Shown: positions 34,172-44,300 of the stretch, one piece after another
Layout of the letters: every line of letters begins with the position of its first letter
Position numbering within the stretch: position 1 is the first letter of the stretch
DNA from: Promethearchaeota archaeon
GTDB lineage: Archaea > Asgardarchaeota > Lokiarchaeia > Sigynarchaeales > SOKP01
Direction: 5' to 3'
NCBI GenBank assembly: GCA_013375495.1
Contig: JABXKC010000003.1
Coordinates: forward strand, 1 to 64,000
DNA length: 64,000 nucleotides
Notes under the pieces: generated by a model
Told to the model about the DNA's origin: nothing
Database searches by the model: none
What the model saw: only the letters and a program-made list of their open reading frames with translations
Position numbers and translations under genes: made by a program

Positions 34172-34462
34172 TTAGAAAAAAATAATATAATGGAATTCCT
34201 CTTTTAATACATAAAGGCCCGCTAATTTGGACTTGATAGCATCAATATCGGTTCTTAATTCGTATTTTTCGCTCAACCCTTCGCTTTGTATATAGCATAA
34301 ATCTTTTGTACTAGAAGAAATTAAAGCAATATCATCCATCCAAAAAGCAAAGCTGCAAATAGCAGCAACTGCTCTTGATTCGCACAACTTCAACACGATT
34401 TCTAGCAGTTGACTTCTTGACTCAACAGTGTTATAATTCTTTTGCTCAAAACTGAGTTCCAT
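34172..34462 (-). CDS. Small hypothetical protein
   Basis: 96 aa. The sequence QLLEIVLKLCESRAVAAICS, then WMDDIALISSSTKD, could be a partial Roadblock-like sensor fold (helix, strand, turn, strand), but the match is weak. It lies alone, convergent with the small membrane peptide gene. ATG start. Confidence 0.5.
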   Translation of the reverse strand: MELSFEQKNYNTVESRSQLLEIVLKLCESRAVAAICSFAFWMDDIALISSSTKDLCYIQSEGLSEKYELRTDIDAIKSKLAGLYVLKEEFHYIIFF

Positions 34463-34616
34463 TTTTGCTTCCTTCGAGAAATATTTTCTTTAATATTACT
34501 AATAAATGAAGTAGAACGAGTATTTAAATGTTTGGAGTGTCAAATTTATCTTTTTGTTTAGGTTCCAGTGGTTTAAATCGATTTTCCCCAATCAGTACAC
34601 ATGATCGATCCACACC

Positions 34617-34648
34617 AATACACAAATAATACACAAACACTTAAATAC
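34617..34648 (+). promoter_or_regulatory. Direct repeat and TATA-like box upstream of the bactofilin-like operon
   Basis: AATACACAAA occurs twice (34617-34626 and 34628-34637), offset by 11 bp, one helical turn. It stands directly before CTTAAATAC (34640-34648), a TATA-like box. The spacing suggests a dimeric regulator binding at the promoter. Transcription would begin near 34670 and cover the small peptide and the polymer-forming protein genes. Confidence 0.45.
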
Positions 34649-34723
34649 TAGAAAAATAATATCCTAATTAGAAACAAAAAAATAAAAGTAAAAAATAAAA
34701 TAAAAAAAGAATTGGAGGAAAAT

Positions 34724-34819
34724 ATGATGACTTATAACAAAAAAATGACATTATGCGATGTCAAATGCAAAGTATATTCCCAAGATTTAACAAGAACTTT
34801 TGTTAACAACTTTTACTAA
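34724..34819 (+). CDS. Possible 31-aa leader peptide upstream of the bactofilin-like gene
   Basis: A short ORF (MMTYNKKMTLCDVKCKVYSQ, then DLTRTFVNNFY) starts 7 nt after the strong Shine-Dalgarno GGAGG. It contains two Cys and ends in a hydrophilic tail. The ribosome site is better than that of many long genes here, so translation is likely. It may be an independent micro-protein or a regulatory leader for the gene 145 nt downstream. No homologue is known to me. Confidence 0.5.
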   Translation: MMTYNKKMTLCDVKCKVYSQDLTRTFVNNFY

Positions 34820-34964
34820 AATTTTTTTTTAATTTTTTAAATACACACCCATAACACAAAATCACGATCATAAATAAAAAATGGTAAAGTAATTAATAAA
34901 ATTAACATAAACAATTCAGATATAAAAAAAATAATAAGGATAAAAATAGAAAGGAGGAAAAAAA

Positions 34965-35660
34965 ATGAAAATATCAGGATCAGCTACACTTTCTAAGATG
35001 AAATATGAAGATAACATAGAAAGTTCAGGATCACTTAGAATAGATGGAAACATTGAGTGTTTAAATTTTAAATCTTCTGGTTCTGCAAGAGGAGAAGGAA
35101 ACCTAATTGTTCACGGCGATTTCAAAAGCTCTGGGTCTTTCAAATTACACGGAGCTCTTATTGGAGACGGAAACGCTAAATCATCTGGTTCCGCAACTAT
35201 CGAAAAGGAAATTAATGTTAAAGGAGCTTTGGAAAACTCTGGATCGTTAAGAGTAGGAAATGGAGTTGAAGCGCTCCGAGGTATTAGATTTTCAGGTTCT
35301 GCTAGAATTGATGGGGGATTAAATTCAGAGGAGATTATTGAGATTGACGGATCAACTACGATCAAAGGCAGTATTAAAGCAAATAACGTGCTTATTGGAT
35401 CCCAAACCCATTTTGGTGGAAAAAAAGTCACAAAACATCCATACAAAGTGTTTGGTGATGTATTTGCAACCAATGACTTGGATCTAATTAACACTTTCGT
35501 AGAAGGAGATGTTCGAGGTCGAGATGTGAAAATTGGTAGAAAGACAGAGATTATGGGAAAGGTTTATTATATTGATAGTATAGATGTTGACCCTAAAGCA
35601 ATTTTAGCTCACGAACCTATTCAAATTTCCGAAATATCCGAAGGAAAAATACAAAAATAA
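34965..35660 (+). CDS. Bactofilin-like polymer-forming cytoskeletal protein
   Basis: 231 aa made of repeated short strands with GS[AL] turns: SSGSLRIDGNIECL, SSGSARGEGNLIV, SSGSFKLHGALIG, SSGSATIEKEIN, NSGSLRVGNG. That is the right-handed beta-helix of bactofilins (DUF583). Each about 20-residue turn begins with (S)SGS. The C-terminal part (FGDVFATNDLDLINTFVEGD) continues the helix. It probably self-assembles into filaments. AGGAGG lies 8 nt before the ATG. It is 24 nt from the next gene, with its own AGGAGG site. Confidence 0.85.
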   Translation: MKISGSATLSKMKYEDNIESSGSLRIDGNIECLNFKSSGSARGEGNLIVHGDFKSSGSFKLHGALIGDGNAKSSGSATIEKEINVKGALENSGSLRVGNGVEALRGIRFSGSARIDGGLNSEEIIEIDGSTTIKGSIKANNVLIGSQTHFGGKKVTKHPYKVFGDVFATNDLDLINTFVEGDVRGRDVKIGRKTEIMGKVYYIDSIDVDPKAILAHEPIQISEISEGKIQK

Positions 35661-35684
35661 ACGAATAATTATAGGAGGATCATT

Positions 35685-36608
35685 ATGTATAAAAATCCAG
35701 AAAATAACGATGAGAACAATAAAAATGAGAAGGATATAGAAAGGACAAGGAAGATTATAGCATACCAGTTAGAAGACCTTAAAGATGAGCTATTAGAAGA
35801 ATTAGCAGATTTACACGAAGATTTTAAAGAAGAAATAGAGGATTTGAAGGACGCTAAGGAAGAAATTAAAGAAGAATTAATTGCAGAATTACAGGATTTA
35901 GAAGATGAGAGGAAATATCTATTGCGTGAAATTGGTGAAACAGCTAATGATTTGGATGATTTAGGGGGGAACGCAAAGGAGCAAATCGAGCGTGCTAGAG
36001 AGAATATTGAGCGATTAAGGAGTAAAAGAGAAAAACTTGAAGAGAAATACCTTAACAAGATACAGAAAAAAATAGACAAAGTACAGAAAAAAGCAGCTAA
36101 GCGAATTAACATATCAGTTGACGAGGGTACGAGTGACGAATGGAGGGATTGGTCGGAAGAGTTAGGTTCCTCAGTCTCAGAACTGATTCGAAAATCCATG
36201 AGGTTTGTTAAAAATAACATAGGGGATCTATCAAAACTAGAGGAATTGGGAGAAAGGATTGAAGAAGGCCTTTTAGAAGAATTAGATGATTTAGAAGGAT
36301 TAGGAAATAAAATCGAGCATGAGTTTAAGGGGAAAAAAATCAAACCTAAAATTAAAATCAATCTCGCCACCTCTGGCGATAAAGATCGAATTAAAAAGAG
36401 GGTTAGGGGCTTGATTAAACTGCAGAATAGTTTACCGATTGAAAAACTGGCTCAGGCGCTTAACCGAGCAAGCGAGGACGCTGAAAATATTATATACGAA
36501 TTAGTTGATGAGGGCATTGAAGGATCTTTAGAGGAAGGCGTGTTTAAGTTTACGAACGCTCCTGAAGATGTGATTTCAAAGATTAACGAATTAATCGACA
36601 AAATGTAA
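35685..36608 (+). CDS. Coiled-coil protein with C-terminal winged-helix-like domain
   Basis: 307 aa. Residues 15-145 are a highly charged coiled coil (EDLKDELLEELADLHEDF; LRSKREKLEEKYLNKIQ). Residues 150-175 have an RHH-like SVDEGTSDEWRDWSEELG. Residues 235-305 look like a winged helix (IKLQNSLPIEKLAQALNRA, then IIYELVDEGIEGSLEEGVF). Bactofilin-like genes in Firmicutes are often paired with coiled-coil/SHOCT partners; this looks like an archaeal counterpart. AGGAGG precedes the ATG by 8 nt. Confidence 0.7.
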   Translation: MYKNPENNDENNKNEKDIERTRKIIAYQLEDLKDELLEELADLHEDFKEEIEDLKDAKEEIKEELIAELQDLEDERKYLLREIGETANDLDDLGGNAKEQIERARENIERLRSKREKLEEKYLNKIQKKIDKVQKKAAKRINISVDEGTSDEWRDWSEELGSSVSELIRKSMRFVKNNIGDLSKLEELGERIEEGLLEELDDLEGLGNKIEHEFKGKKIKPKIKINLATSGDKDRIKKRVRGLIKLQNSLPIEKLAQALNRASEDAENIIYELVDEGIEGSLEEGVFKFTNAPEDVISKINELIDKM

Positions 36609-36848
36609 AAACGACTCATTATAGGGATACAATCCAAGACAGGATAATCCAAATTAGTGCAAATTTGGGGATAATGGAATTGTGAATTAAAAAATCAGAG
36701 AGTGTCATCGAACGAAGAATTAAAAAAATAAAGAGTTTTTTTGAAAGAATTTTACCAAATGAAAGAAAATATGAAGGAAGAAATGGAAAAAACAGAAAAT
36801 TAGAATAAAAAAAACGAAAAAAAAGAAAAAAAAAGATGTGAAAATGAA

Positions 36849-38147
36849 ATGGAAGAACTAGCAAATAGTCAAACGTTTAAGCGCTACATATTTTTGTGGT
36901 CGGCACAATTGTTTTCGATAATGGGATCAGCCGTGGTCAATTTTGCCATTACATGGTGGGTTACTGTTCTAACTGGAAGTGCTACTCTATTATCAATCGG
37001 AGTCTTTATTTATGTCCTCCCAATGGCGTTTTTGACGCCTGTAGCGGGAGTACTGGCTGACAGGTGGAGTAGAAAGAAATTAGTTGCGATTGCAGATTCA
37101 TTACAAGCTTTAACTACGGTATGGGTTATAATACTATTCGCTTTTGGTGTTGCAGATCCTCTAGCAGTTATGCTAATCACGGGTCTAAGGGGTATTTTCC
37201 AAGCGTTCCATGTCCCTACCGTAAATGCTATAACACCTACGATGGTTCCAAAGGAAAGGATTAGTCGAATGAACGGTTTTAATTACCTTTTTTCAAGTTT
37301 AATCAGTATCGTTGGGCCTGTTCTAGGAGCATTGTTGTACGAATTGTTTCAAGGTGACATCACATTGATACTTTGGATAGACATAATTACATTCATTATC
37401 GCTTTTATACCGCTTATTATCACTAAAATTCCTGAAATTGAAAGATCACCGATTGAAGAGAAGAAAAATTCTTTCCTTTTTGAATTCAGGACGGGTATAA
37501 AAACAATAAAACTCATTCCAGGTCTACTAACACTGTTGTTACTTTCAATGTTGTTGAACTTTTTACTCATGCCTTTTAATGTTTTATTACCACTATATGT
37601 GGATCTTATTCATGGGGGTTCAGCTGCAGATTTTGCGTTTGTAATGGTATTTTTTCAAGTTGGTATGGTATTAGGAGCGTTGTTAACTAGCATAAAAAAG
37701 GAGTGGAAACGAAAAGTTTTTACCTACTTTGGATCATTAATGGTGATAACCGTGTTGGTATCTGGATATACATTTGCCCCTACAGGGGCGTTCCTGTTTT
37801 TAGGAATAGGAAATTTTGTGATCGGTTTTTTATTACCCATAGCTAACACAATTTACATGACAATAATACAAACAACAGTTCCAAACGATAAAATGGGAAG
37901 AGTAATTTCAATTGATCATTCAATATCATCCCTAATAGCTCCATTTGGTGCATTAATTTCAGGCCCATTAGCGGATATGATAGGAGCAAGAGCTGTATTT
38001 TTCCTTAGCTCGATAATAGGAGCTCTTGCAACTGCTTACACTTGGAGCAGAATAAAAGCGAGAAGGGTAAATTACAACGACCAGACTGCTCTTATTGAAG
38101 TTGCTGAAAAAATAAACAATGTTAATGGAAATTACATTGATAATTAA
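36849..38147 (+). CDS. MFS transporter (MFS_3/enterobactin-exporter type)
   Basis: 432 aa, about 12 membrane helices. SIMGSAVVNFAITWWVTVLT and MAFLTPVAGVLADRWSRKKL (motif A) are typical for MFS_3 exporters, and SSLIAPFGALISGPLADMIG is the second-half equivalent. It lies 240 nt after the bactofilin-like pair, and the substrate is unknown. Confidence 0.9.
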   Translation: MEELANSQTFKRYIFLWSAQLFSIMGSAVVNFAITWWVTVLTGSATLLSIGVFIYVLPMAFLTPVAGVLADRWSRKKLVAIADSLQALTTVWVIILFAFGVADPLAVMLITGLRGIFQAFHVPTVNAITPTMVPKERISRMNGFNYLFSSLISIVGPVLGALLYELFQGDITLILWIDIITFIIAFIPLIITKIPEIERSPIEEKKNSFLFEFRTGIKTIKLIPGLLTLLLLSMLLNFLLMPFNVLLPLYVDLIHGGSAADFAFVMVFFQVGMVLGALLTSIKKEWKRKVFTYFGSLMVITVLVSGYTFAPTGAFLFLGIGNFVIGFLLPIANTIYMTIIQTTVPNDKMGRVISIDHSISSLIAPFGALISGPLADMIGARAVFFLSSIIGALATAYTWSRIKARRVNYNDQTALIEVAEKINNVNGNYIDN

Positions 38148-38191
38148 TTTTTTTTTAGTATGTTTAAAAAAGTAGAAAGAATAAAAATAAA

Positions 38192-40168
38192 CTAAATATT
38201 AATCTTTTTTCTCCAAAAATTAACCTTCTTACGAATATCTTCAATCTCCATCGAAGATAATAAGTTAGGAACCGATCTGAGAGTAGCAATAGTTATACTC
38301 ATAGGATTCAGTATAGAAGCATATCCAATATCTTCCGTTATTCTTGCTCGGAGGTATTCTAAATCGTCTGAAATTTCAGAACTCAACTTTTTATCTAAAT
38401 TATTAATTACTGCGTCAAACAATTCTGATATGGAACCCTCCATATTTGCTGCTGGACCGGGGGTAGGTTTTAGTTTTGGTGTTTCAACAGGCTGCGTCGG
38501 AGTTGCGGGTTGAAGCGGAACACTTGGTTTTTCTTCTAAGGGTTTTAAAACAATATTATTATCGAAAGTTTTTATGGGTTCGGGCTGAATTAACGGTTCT
38601 TTTACTACTTGTGGTGTTGGTTGTGTCTTAAATGTTGTTTGCTGAACTGGTTGTTGCATTGTTTTTATTCCAGGAGTCGCACCTATTGAATATCGTATTT
38701 CATCATCGCTAATTTTCTTTCCTTGAATCCATACATCTTCTACTAATGGTGCAAAAAGTTTGACATGTTCAGGAAGGACTGACCCCATCCCCGCGATTTC
38801 AAAACCTCCGAATTCGGATCTTGAAGCAGCACAGATTACGGTTTCTTCAAAATCTCTATTTAATGAATAAAGATTTTCTTTATTGTACAATCGTATTTGG
38901 ATATTAGGATATTTCAATATTTCTGCTAATTTTTCCTGATCTTTAGGATTGTTCGAATCGAAATTAGTTGAAATTCTAACAACCACGAATTTTTTAACTT
39001 TAGATACTGCTACTATATCAATATCCTCTAATTTAGGTGTAACTATATGGAATTTTGCTTTAACCCTAGTAAGGGATTCATTGATTTGAGCTTTCATACC
39101 TTCTACGCTTCTTACAAACCACACATCCTTAAAACTCAGCATTGATGCCTCTTTTGAGCGCTCCCAGAACTCAGTCATGGTTTTTTCAGATAAATCGAGT
39201 TGCAATAAGATATTTGTCATAATATCTTTTTCGAGCGTTTTATATATTTCTCTTTGAAACATTCCTTTTAATTCCTCAATTCCTTTATCGACATCCTCGT
39301 AAACTGTTGCGATTCTTCCGTCTAAATCTTCCATAGTTTCTTCTAAACCCGATACTATCTCATTTAAAAAATTACTGAGATCTACGCTCATTTCTCCTGC
39401 TACATCGGAGATTGACGCTAGCTGGTCTGTAACTTGATCTAAAGTGCCTTGAATAGATTTGACGAATTTTTCTCGAAAATAATCAGTAAGATCACTAAAC
39501 TGTTCTGTAATTATTTTAGAAACAATTTTTTCAGCCATGTTTTTTAACGCACCAATTCGAAATTGCTTTTCGAAGGCAACGGAAATCTCCGATTTAATTT
39601 TTTCTAAGCGAGTTTCAACTACATCGAATTCTTTAATTACCTCGTTAGGTGCGATCTCTCTCAAGTTAAGGATAAATCCTCTAATTTCTTGAAAGCGTTT
39701 CACGTTTTCGAGTTCTTTATCTACCTTGCTAAACTGTGCTTTTACTTGTGCTGGTAGATTAGTTTTCATGATGTTGATATAGTTTCTATACTCGTTAAAC
39801 TTGCCTAATTTTGCTGAATGTTCTTCAATTTCCTTAAATTTTAATTGCAAAGCTTTTGGCGTGGATTCTTGAATCTTTTGTACTACTTCTTTAAAATTCT
39901 GTATTTGATTCAGTAAGGCAGAATATGGTGGTAAAGCAATATAAAATGGATTTGCTCCAGGAATTTCACGAACTAATCCTTTTTCAAGTAGGTTTTTAGC
40001 GACAACAACTGCCCTTTCCTCAGAAATATTAATAAGAAGTGCTATTTCACCAGCCATTACAGGACCTCTTCCTGTTAGGTGAAAATATGCTTCAATTTCG
40101 TCCTGAGCTAATCCAATTAACTCAAGTACCTCTTTAGTCGATTCAAATTCTGTGCCAGTCTCAGTCAA
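38192..40168 (-). CDS. TrmB-like HTH, long coiled-coil and C-terminal PLD-like domain protein
   Basis: 658 aa from a TTG with GGTGATAG upstream. Residues 10-85 are a TrmB-type winged helix (LIGLAQDEIEAYFHLTGRGP, ISEERAVVVAKNLLEKGLV). Residues 85-330 are a coiled coil. Residues 335-490 resemble the TrmB sensor domain (FHIVTPKLEDIDIVAVSKVK, VCAASRSEFGGFEIAGM-type strands). A Pro/Gln linker (505-575) is followed by an 80-aa helical end. Too long for a simple repressor (TrmB about 350 aa), so perhaps a signalling scaffold. It lies 21 nt after the winged-helix gene and downstream of the surface proteins. Confidence 0.7.
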   Translation of the reverse strand: MTETGTEFESTKEVLELIGLAQDEIEAYFHLTGRGPVMAGEIALLINISEERAVVVAKNLLEKGLVREIPGANPFYIALPPYSALLNQIQNFKEVVQKIQESTPKALQLKFKEIEEHSAKLGKFNEYRNYINIMKTNLPAQVKAQFSKVDKELENVKRFQEIRGFILNLREIAPNEVIKEFDVVETRLEKIKSEISVAFEKQFRIGALKNMAEKIVSKIITEQFSDLTDYFREKFVKSIQGTLDQVTDQLASISDVAGEMSVDLSNFLNEIVSGLEETMEDLDGRIATVYEDVDKGIEELKGMFQREIYKTLEKDIMTNILLQLDLSEKTMTEFWERSKEASMLSFKDVWFVRSVEGMKAQINESLTRVKAKFHIVTPKLEDIDIVAVSKVKKFVVVRISTNFDSNNPKDQEKLAEILKYPNIQIRLYNKENLYSLNRDFEETVICAASRSEFGGFEIAGMGSVLPEHVKLFAPLVEDVWIQGKKISDDEIRYSIGATPGIKTMQQPVQQTTFKTQPTPQVVKEPLIQPEPIKTFDNNIVLKPLEEKPSVPLQPATPTQPVETPKLKPTPGPAANMEGSISELFDAVINNLDKKLSSEISDDLEYLRARITEDIGYASILNPMSITIATLRSVPNLLSSMEIEDIRKKVNFWRKKINI

Positions 40169-40189
40169 TTCTAACTATCACCCTTATTT

Positions 40190-41317
40190 TTATTTTTTAT
40201 AGGAATTCTCAAGAAGCTCCAATTGTTTAACTGCAGATTCTTTATTTAAGACATTTTCCGATACTGCTTTCCTTATATTTTCGATTAAATACTCCGGGTA
40301 AAATTTATAAGCTGTAATATCAGTTAATAAAAATATCCATTCTGTATCACTTTCGTCTTTTATAATCTTAACAATATGATCAGCTTCCAAAGTAGCTAGA
40401 AAACTCCTAATCTGATCAAAAGTTTGTCCTGGTCCCCTCGGTACTTTATTTATGGGGTAAGCTCTTTCTCTAAAAAGAATAATATAATCGAATATATCTG
40501 GATTTATCATGTGAGACGCTATTTTTAAGTTATCTCTCTCTGACGGTTTGTAGTAGGAGAAATAACCTGCAGCTAATTCGAGATACTTTTTAGCTACATA
40601 AGGATTTGGTAACCCTTTTTTTGCTTCCTCTAATAATTTGTTTACTGGACTTCTAATCATAATGAAATCTGAAAGTAGAAATAGTGAAATATCTGAATCA
40701 CCTTCAATCCAATCCTGTCTAACGAGATCAGTTTTAACAAAATGACTTAACAGGATATCAATATTAGGTATAAATTTCCCTGTTTTTTCCTCCAATAGGC
40801 TATGTAACTCTTTTTTAGTACGTGGTTTTTCTTGTAAAAATTCTAATATCATTCTTCCTTTTTCGCTATTATATATTTGAGCCATCACTTGCTCTTTCGT
40901 TAAATTCTTTAAACGCTCTAAGTAGGTAAGAGAATCTTTTATATAATCTGTCAATTCACTTGTTATATCCAGGCTATTAGTTGGATTTTGTTCCATACTC
41001 TTAAGGTAAAATATAATATTTTGATTGATTTCTGCAAGTACAGCTTCTCCGAAAATTTCGGGATCTTCGCCTAATTCCATAATGAAATTAATCATAAATT
41101 GATTTTCAGATTCCATTCCCGTAAAATAGCTGGAAACATTTGAACGCGCTTTTTCTAGTCGTACTAATACATTTCCAGCTTCTCCAGCACCCGTAATATG
41201 AGCGTAGAAAATTCTCATCATATCATCTAGATCTACAACTAAATCCTCAGGATAGCTCAATTGAACGCCAAGACCTTGATCCTCTGTCCAGTTAGTAATA
41301 ATATACCCTTTCGCCAT
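40190..41317 (-). CDS. Longin-like N-domain plus winged-helix protein
   Basis: 375 aa from the ATG at 41317 (GTG at 41326 is the alternative). It begins GYIITNWTEDQGLGVQLSYP, followed by YAHITGAGEAGNVLVRLEKA and ENQFMINFIMELGED. This opening recalls Asgard longin/Roadblock-type N-domains (compare the start of the 51257-52480 gene, MKGIIILGFEE). A winged helix follows at about 160-225 (GRMILEFLQEKPRTKKELHS). The C-terminal half is helical. It lies between the surface-protein genes and the TrmB-like gene; a membrane-to-cytosol signalling role is inferred from context. Confidence 0.55.
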   Translation of the reverse strand: MAKGYIITNWTEDQGLGVQLSYPEDLVVDLDDMMRIFYAHITGAGEAGNVLVRLEKARSNVSSYFTGMESENQFMINFIMELGEDPEIFGEAVLAEINQNIIFYLKSMEQNPTNSLDITSELTDYIKDSLTYLERLKNLTKEQVMAQIYNSEKGRMILEFLQEKPRTKKELHSLLEEKTGKFIPNIDILLSHFVKTDLVRQDWIEGDSDISLFLLSDFIMIRSPVNKLLEEAKKGLPNPYVAKKYLELAAGYFSYYKPSERDNLKIASHMINPDIFDYIILFRERAYPINKVPRGPGQTFDQIRSFLATLEADHIVKIIKDESDTEWIFLLTDITAYKFYPEYLIENIRKAVSENVLNKESAVKQLELLENSYKK

Positions 41318-41353
41318 ATTTTTCACATCTATATTTTTTAATTTTACAAATTT

Positions 41354-44300
41354 TTATTTATCTTTTAATCCGTTTTCAGTTTTTTTTTCAAATTGCATGT
41401 TTTCGACATTACTTTCCGTATAGCTTTTAATTAAATCCTCTCGAGAAGTAATATCTTTTATCGGTTTTGTTTTCTTGCCTTTTTTTATTTTCTTCCTGAT
41501 TTTTCTCGACTTTCTTACAAGAGGAGGATATTTAAAGCGAACTTCATACAATGTAAATCCAATGACCAAAGCAACAAGACCTCCAGCTAAAGAAATAAAT
41601 AACAGAGTAAAATCAGTTGGTGCACCACCCGATACAACATTTAAAGTAATGCGATAGATGTTAAAGTTGTAATCATCTCCCGCAGAAGCAGTAATAATTA
41701 TCTCATAAGTACCTGTTGGAATATTCTCTAACTCAACTATATAAATACCATCATCTTCAGGATCTGAAAGCGTACCTTGACCATACGCCCATCTATAAGT
41801 AACATTAGCATTAGTAATCGTTCCTCCAAAATCAGAATCAATCAAAATTATTGATAATAATATAGATTTGCTAGGCGATATGCTAAAATAAGACTCTCCA
41901 GAAGTAGTATTTATTAGTGCTGCTATTTTATTCAATGTTATTCTTAGATTTAGTGTTTTAACCTGGTAATTATTAGCATGGGCGATTATTGTAAATAAAT
42001 TCACTCCAACTTTTAAGAACGCTGTATCTAAGATCAAGGTGTATTGGTTCATTGCTAAATTTTCAGTGAGATTTTCAGAATATTCACCTATCAATTGAAT
42101 AGTCGCTCCACTAATATGAGACTGATTATCCAAATATATAACTGTAATGTTTAAACTACCCCCAAATGGAAGTTCGTACACGGGATCGTTCGTTTTGTTA
42201 TCTGAGTTTAAATATAATGAAATTTCAGAGTCTTTTTCTGAAACCTTAATGTAGAATTGAAGCGATCGGGGTTGATAATTTTCTAGATACGCGATAACCG
42301 TAAGTATTGTTATTCCTTGTTCTAGGGTGTTAGTGTCTAATGAATAATTAAATTGGTTGCTTGTTTCACTAAAATTTCCACCTAGAACAGTTACTATTGC
42401 ACCTGAAAGATGTGTTTTTGAAATATTATCTCTATAAAATACAGTTATGTTTAAAATTTGATTCACATCTGCCGATATGGTTTCAGCTTCCGATCTTTGA
42501 AGATCATCTACATATACTTCGAGTTCCGTGTCCCTCTCAGTTACTTCGAAATAAAATTGAATCGATTGAGATTGGTAGTTATGGTATTGTGCTTCAATGG
42601 TAACAATTGTAATACCTTGATCAAGATCGTTCGTGTCTAAGTTATAATAATGCTGAGATCCAATTACAGTAAAATTATCCCAGTCTAACGATACTATTGC
42701 ACCTGAGATGTGTAGTTTTGTTACATCCTCTCTATAAAACACGGTAAGATTTTTAAATTGATTAACTTCTACTTGAATTGTCTCAAGTGCGCTTGTTGGT
42801 GCTCCATCTACCTCTAGTAGTAGTTCAGAAGCAATATCGTAAACTTCAACATATATTTGAATGTTTTGAGATTCGTAATTACCAAATTGAGCGTTTATTG
42901 ATAATACATTGAATCCTAAACTAAGATTGTTTGAGTTCAATGTATAATTATATTGACTTTCTATATCACTAAAATTACCAAATGTTAGTAGGGCGACTAC
43001 TGCTCCAATCAGATGAGCTTTTGTAATGTCGTCCCTGTAGAAGACAGTTAAATTTAAAATTTGATTTACTTCAATTTGAATAATATCATTATTTGCTTTT
43101 TGATCGTCATTAACATATAATTCAAATTCGGTGGCTCTTTCAAAAACTTCAACATAGAGTTGAATCATTTGCGATGTATAATTTTCAGACTGGGCATTTA
43201 TAGTTAATACATTAAACCCAAGGTTTAACGCATTTGAATTAATTAAGATAGTATATTGCTCTAATGTATAGTTCTCAGTTAAAATACCAAAACTTGTTAT
43301 TGTTACGTTAGCCTCACTTAAATGTTGACTTGTAAGATCGTCTTGGTAGAAAATTGTTATGTTCATAACCTCATTATATTTTATTTTCACCGTATTATTG
43401 GTTGTTTTAGGGACATTATCTACAAACAGTTGGAGATCAGTTAGTCGTTCAACTACATCAACAAAGAATGGAATTATTTGTGTTTCGTAATTAGACATTT
43501 GGGCAGTCACAGTTAACGACCATATACCTATTCCAAGATCATTGCTGTCTATTATTCGTGAATATTGTTTTAAAGGTCCATTTTCATCTAATTGACCCGA
43601 AACTTTACCACTAAGTTGAACATTAGCACCTGAAATATGCGTTCCCGTTTGGTTATCTAAATATTTAATTGTGATGTTTACTGTTTTTCCTAATGGGACT
43701 TGAATAAATGGATCTGAAGTTTTATTCGCATTTTCTAAAAACAGTTGAGACTCAGTTCCATAATCTGCAAATGATTCTACATATGTAATATTTAGGTAGA
43801 CATCGTCCATAGAGATGGTGATGTTGTCACTCAAACTGAAAGTATTTGCTATAAATACCTGCAAGGAGACAGAAATATTAGTTTCTTTTAATATCAAATT
43901 GGTTACATCAAATCCTCCTACTTTTGCGTCTTGCCACGAGGTATTAGCAGAACTCAATCGGACTATTTCTGGATGCTGGTTATTGTTGATTATAATTCTA
44001 ATTTCTGAGAACGGGGATAAAGAAGCAGGCCAAGCTTGATCTATTCTATATCTAAATTTTAAATTAGCGTCTGATACATGAATGTTGGGTCCAGAAATAG
44101 TGTTTCCTATCTGATTCCATGAAATAGATGAAAATTGATCTACTTTTCGCTTGTAACTGAATGTTAGATTAAAAGAATTAAATATTAACGCATTCCACTC
44201 ATCATAATCAGGAAAATCATTATCTTCACAATAAATATCGATACCCATAATTATTGTGAAATCTGAATGAGAAGTATCTTTTTCAAGAGCTAAATTAAGA

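Noticed and set aside
35669..36370. Minus-strand Ser/Leu-rich 233-aa ORF
   Set aside because: Shadow of the charged coiled-coil gene on the plus strand; Ser/Leu-rich composition is typical for the reverse of Glu/Lys-rich helices.
36619..36864. Minus-strand Phe/Leu-rich ORF before the MFS gene
   Set aside because: Low-complexity reading of an A-rich stretch, with no initiation signals.
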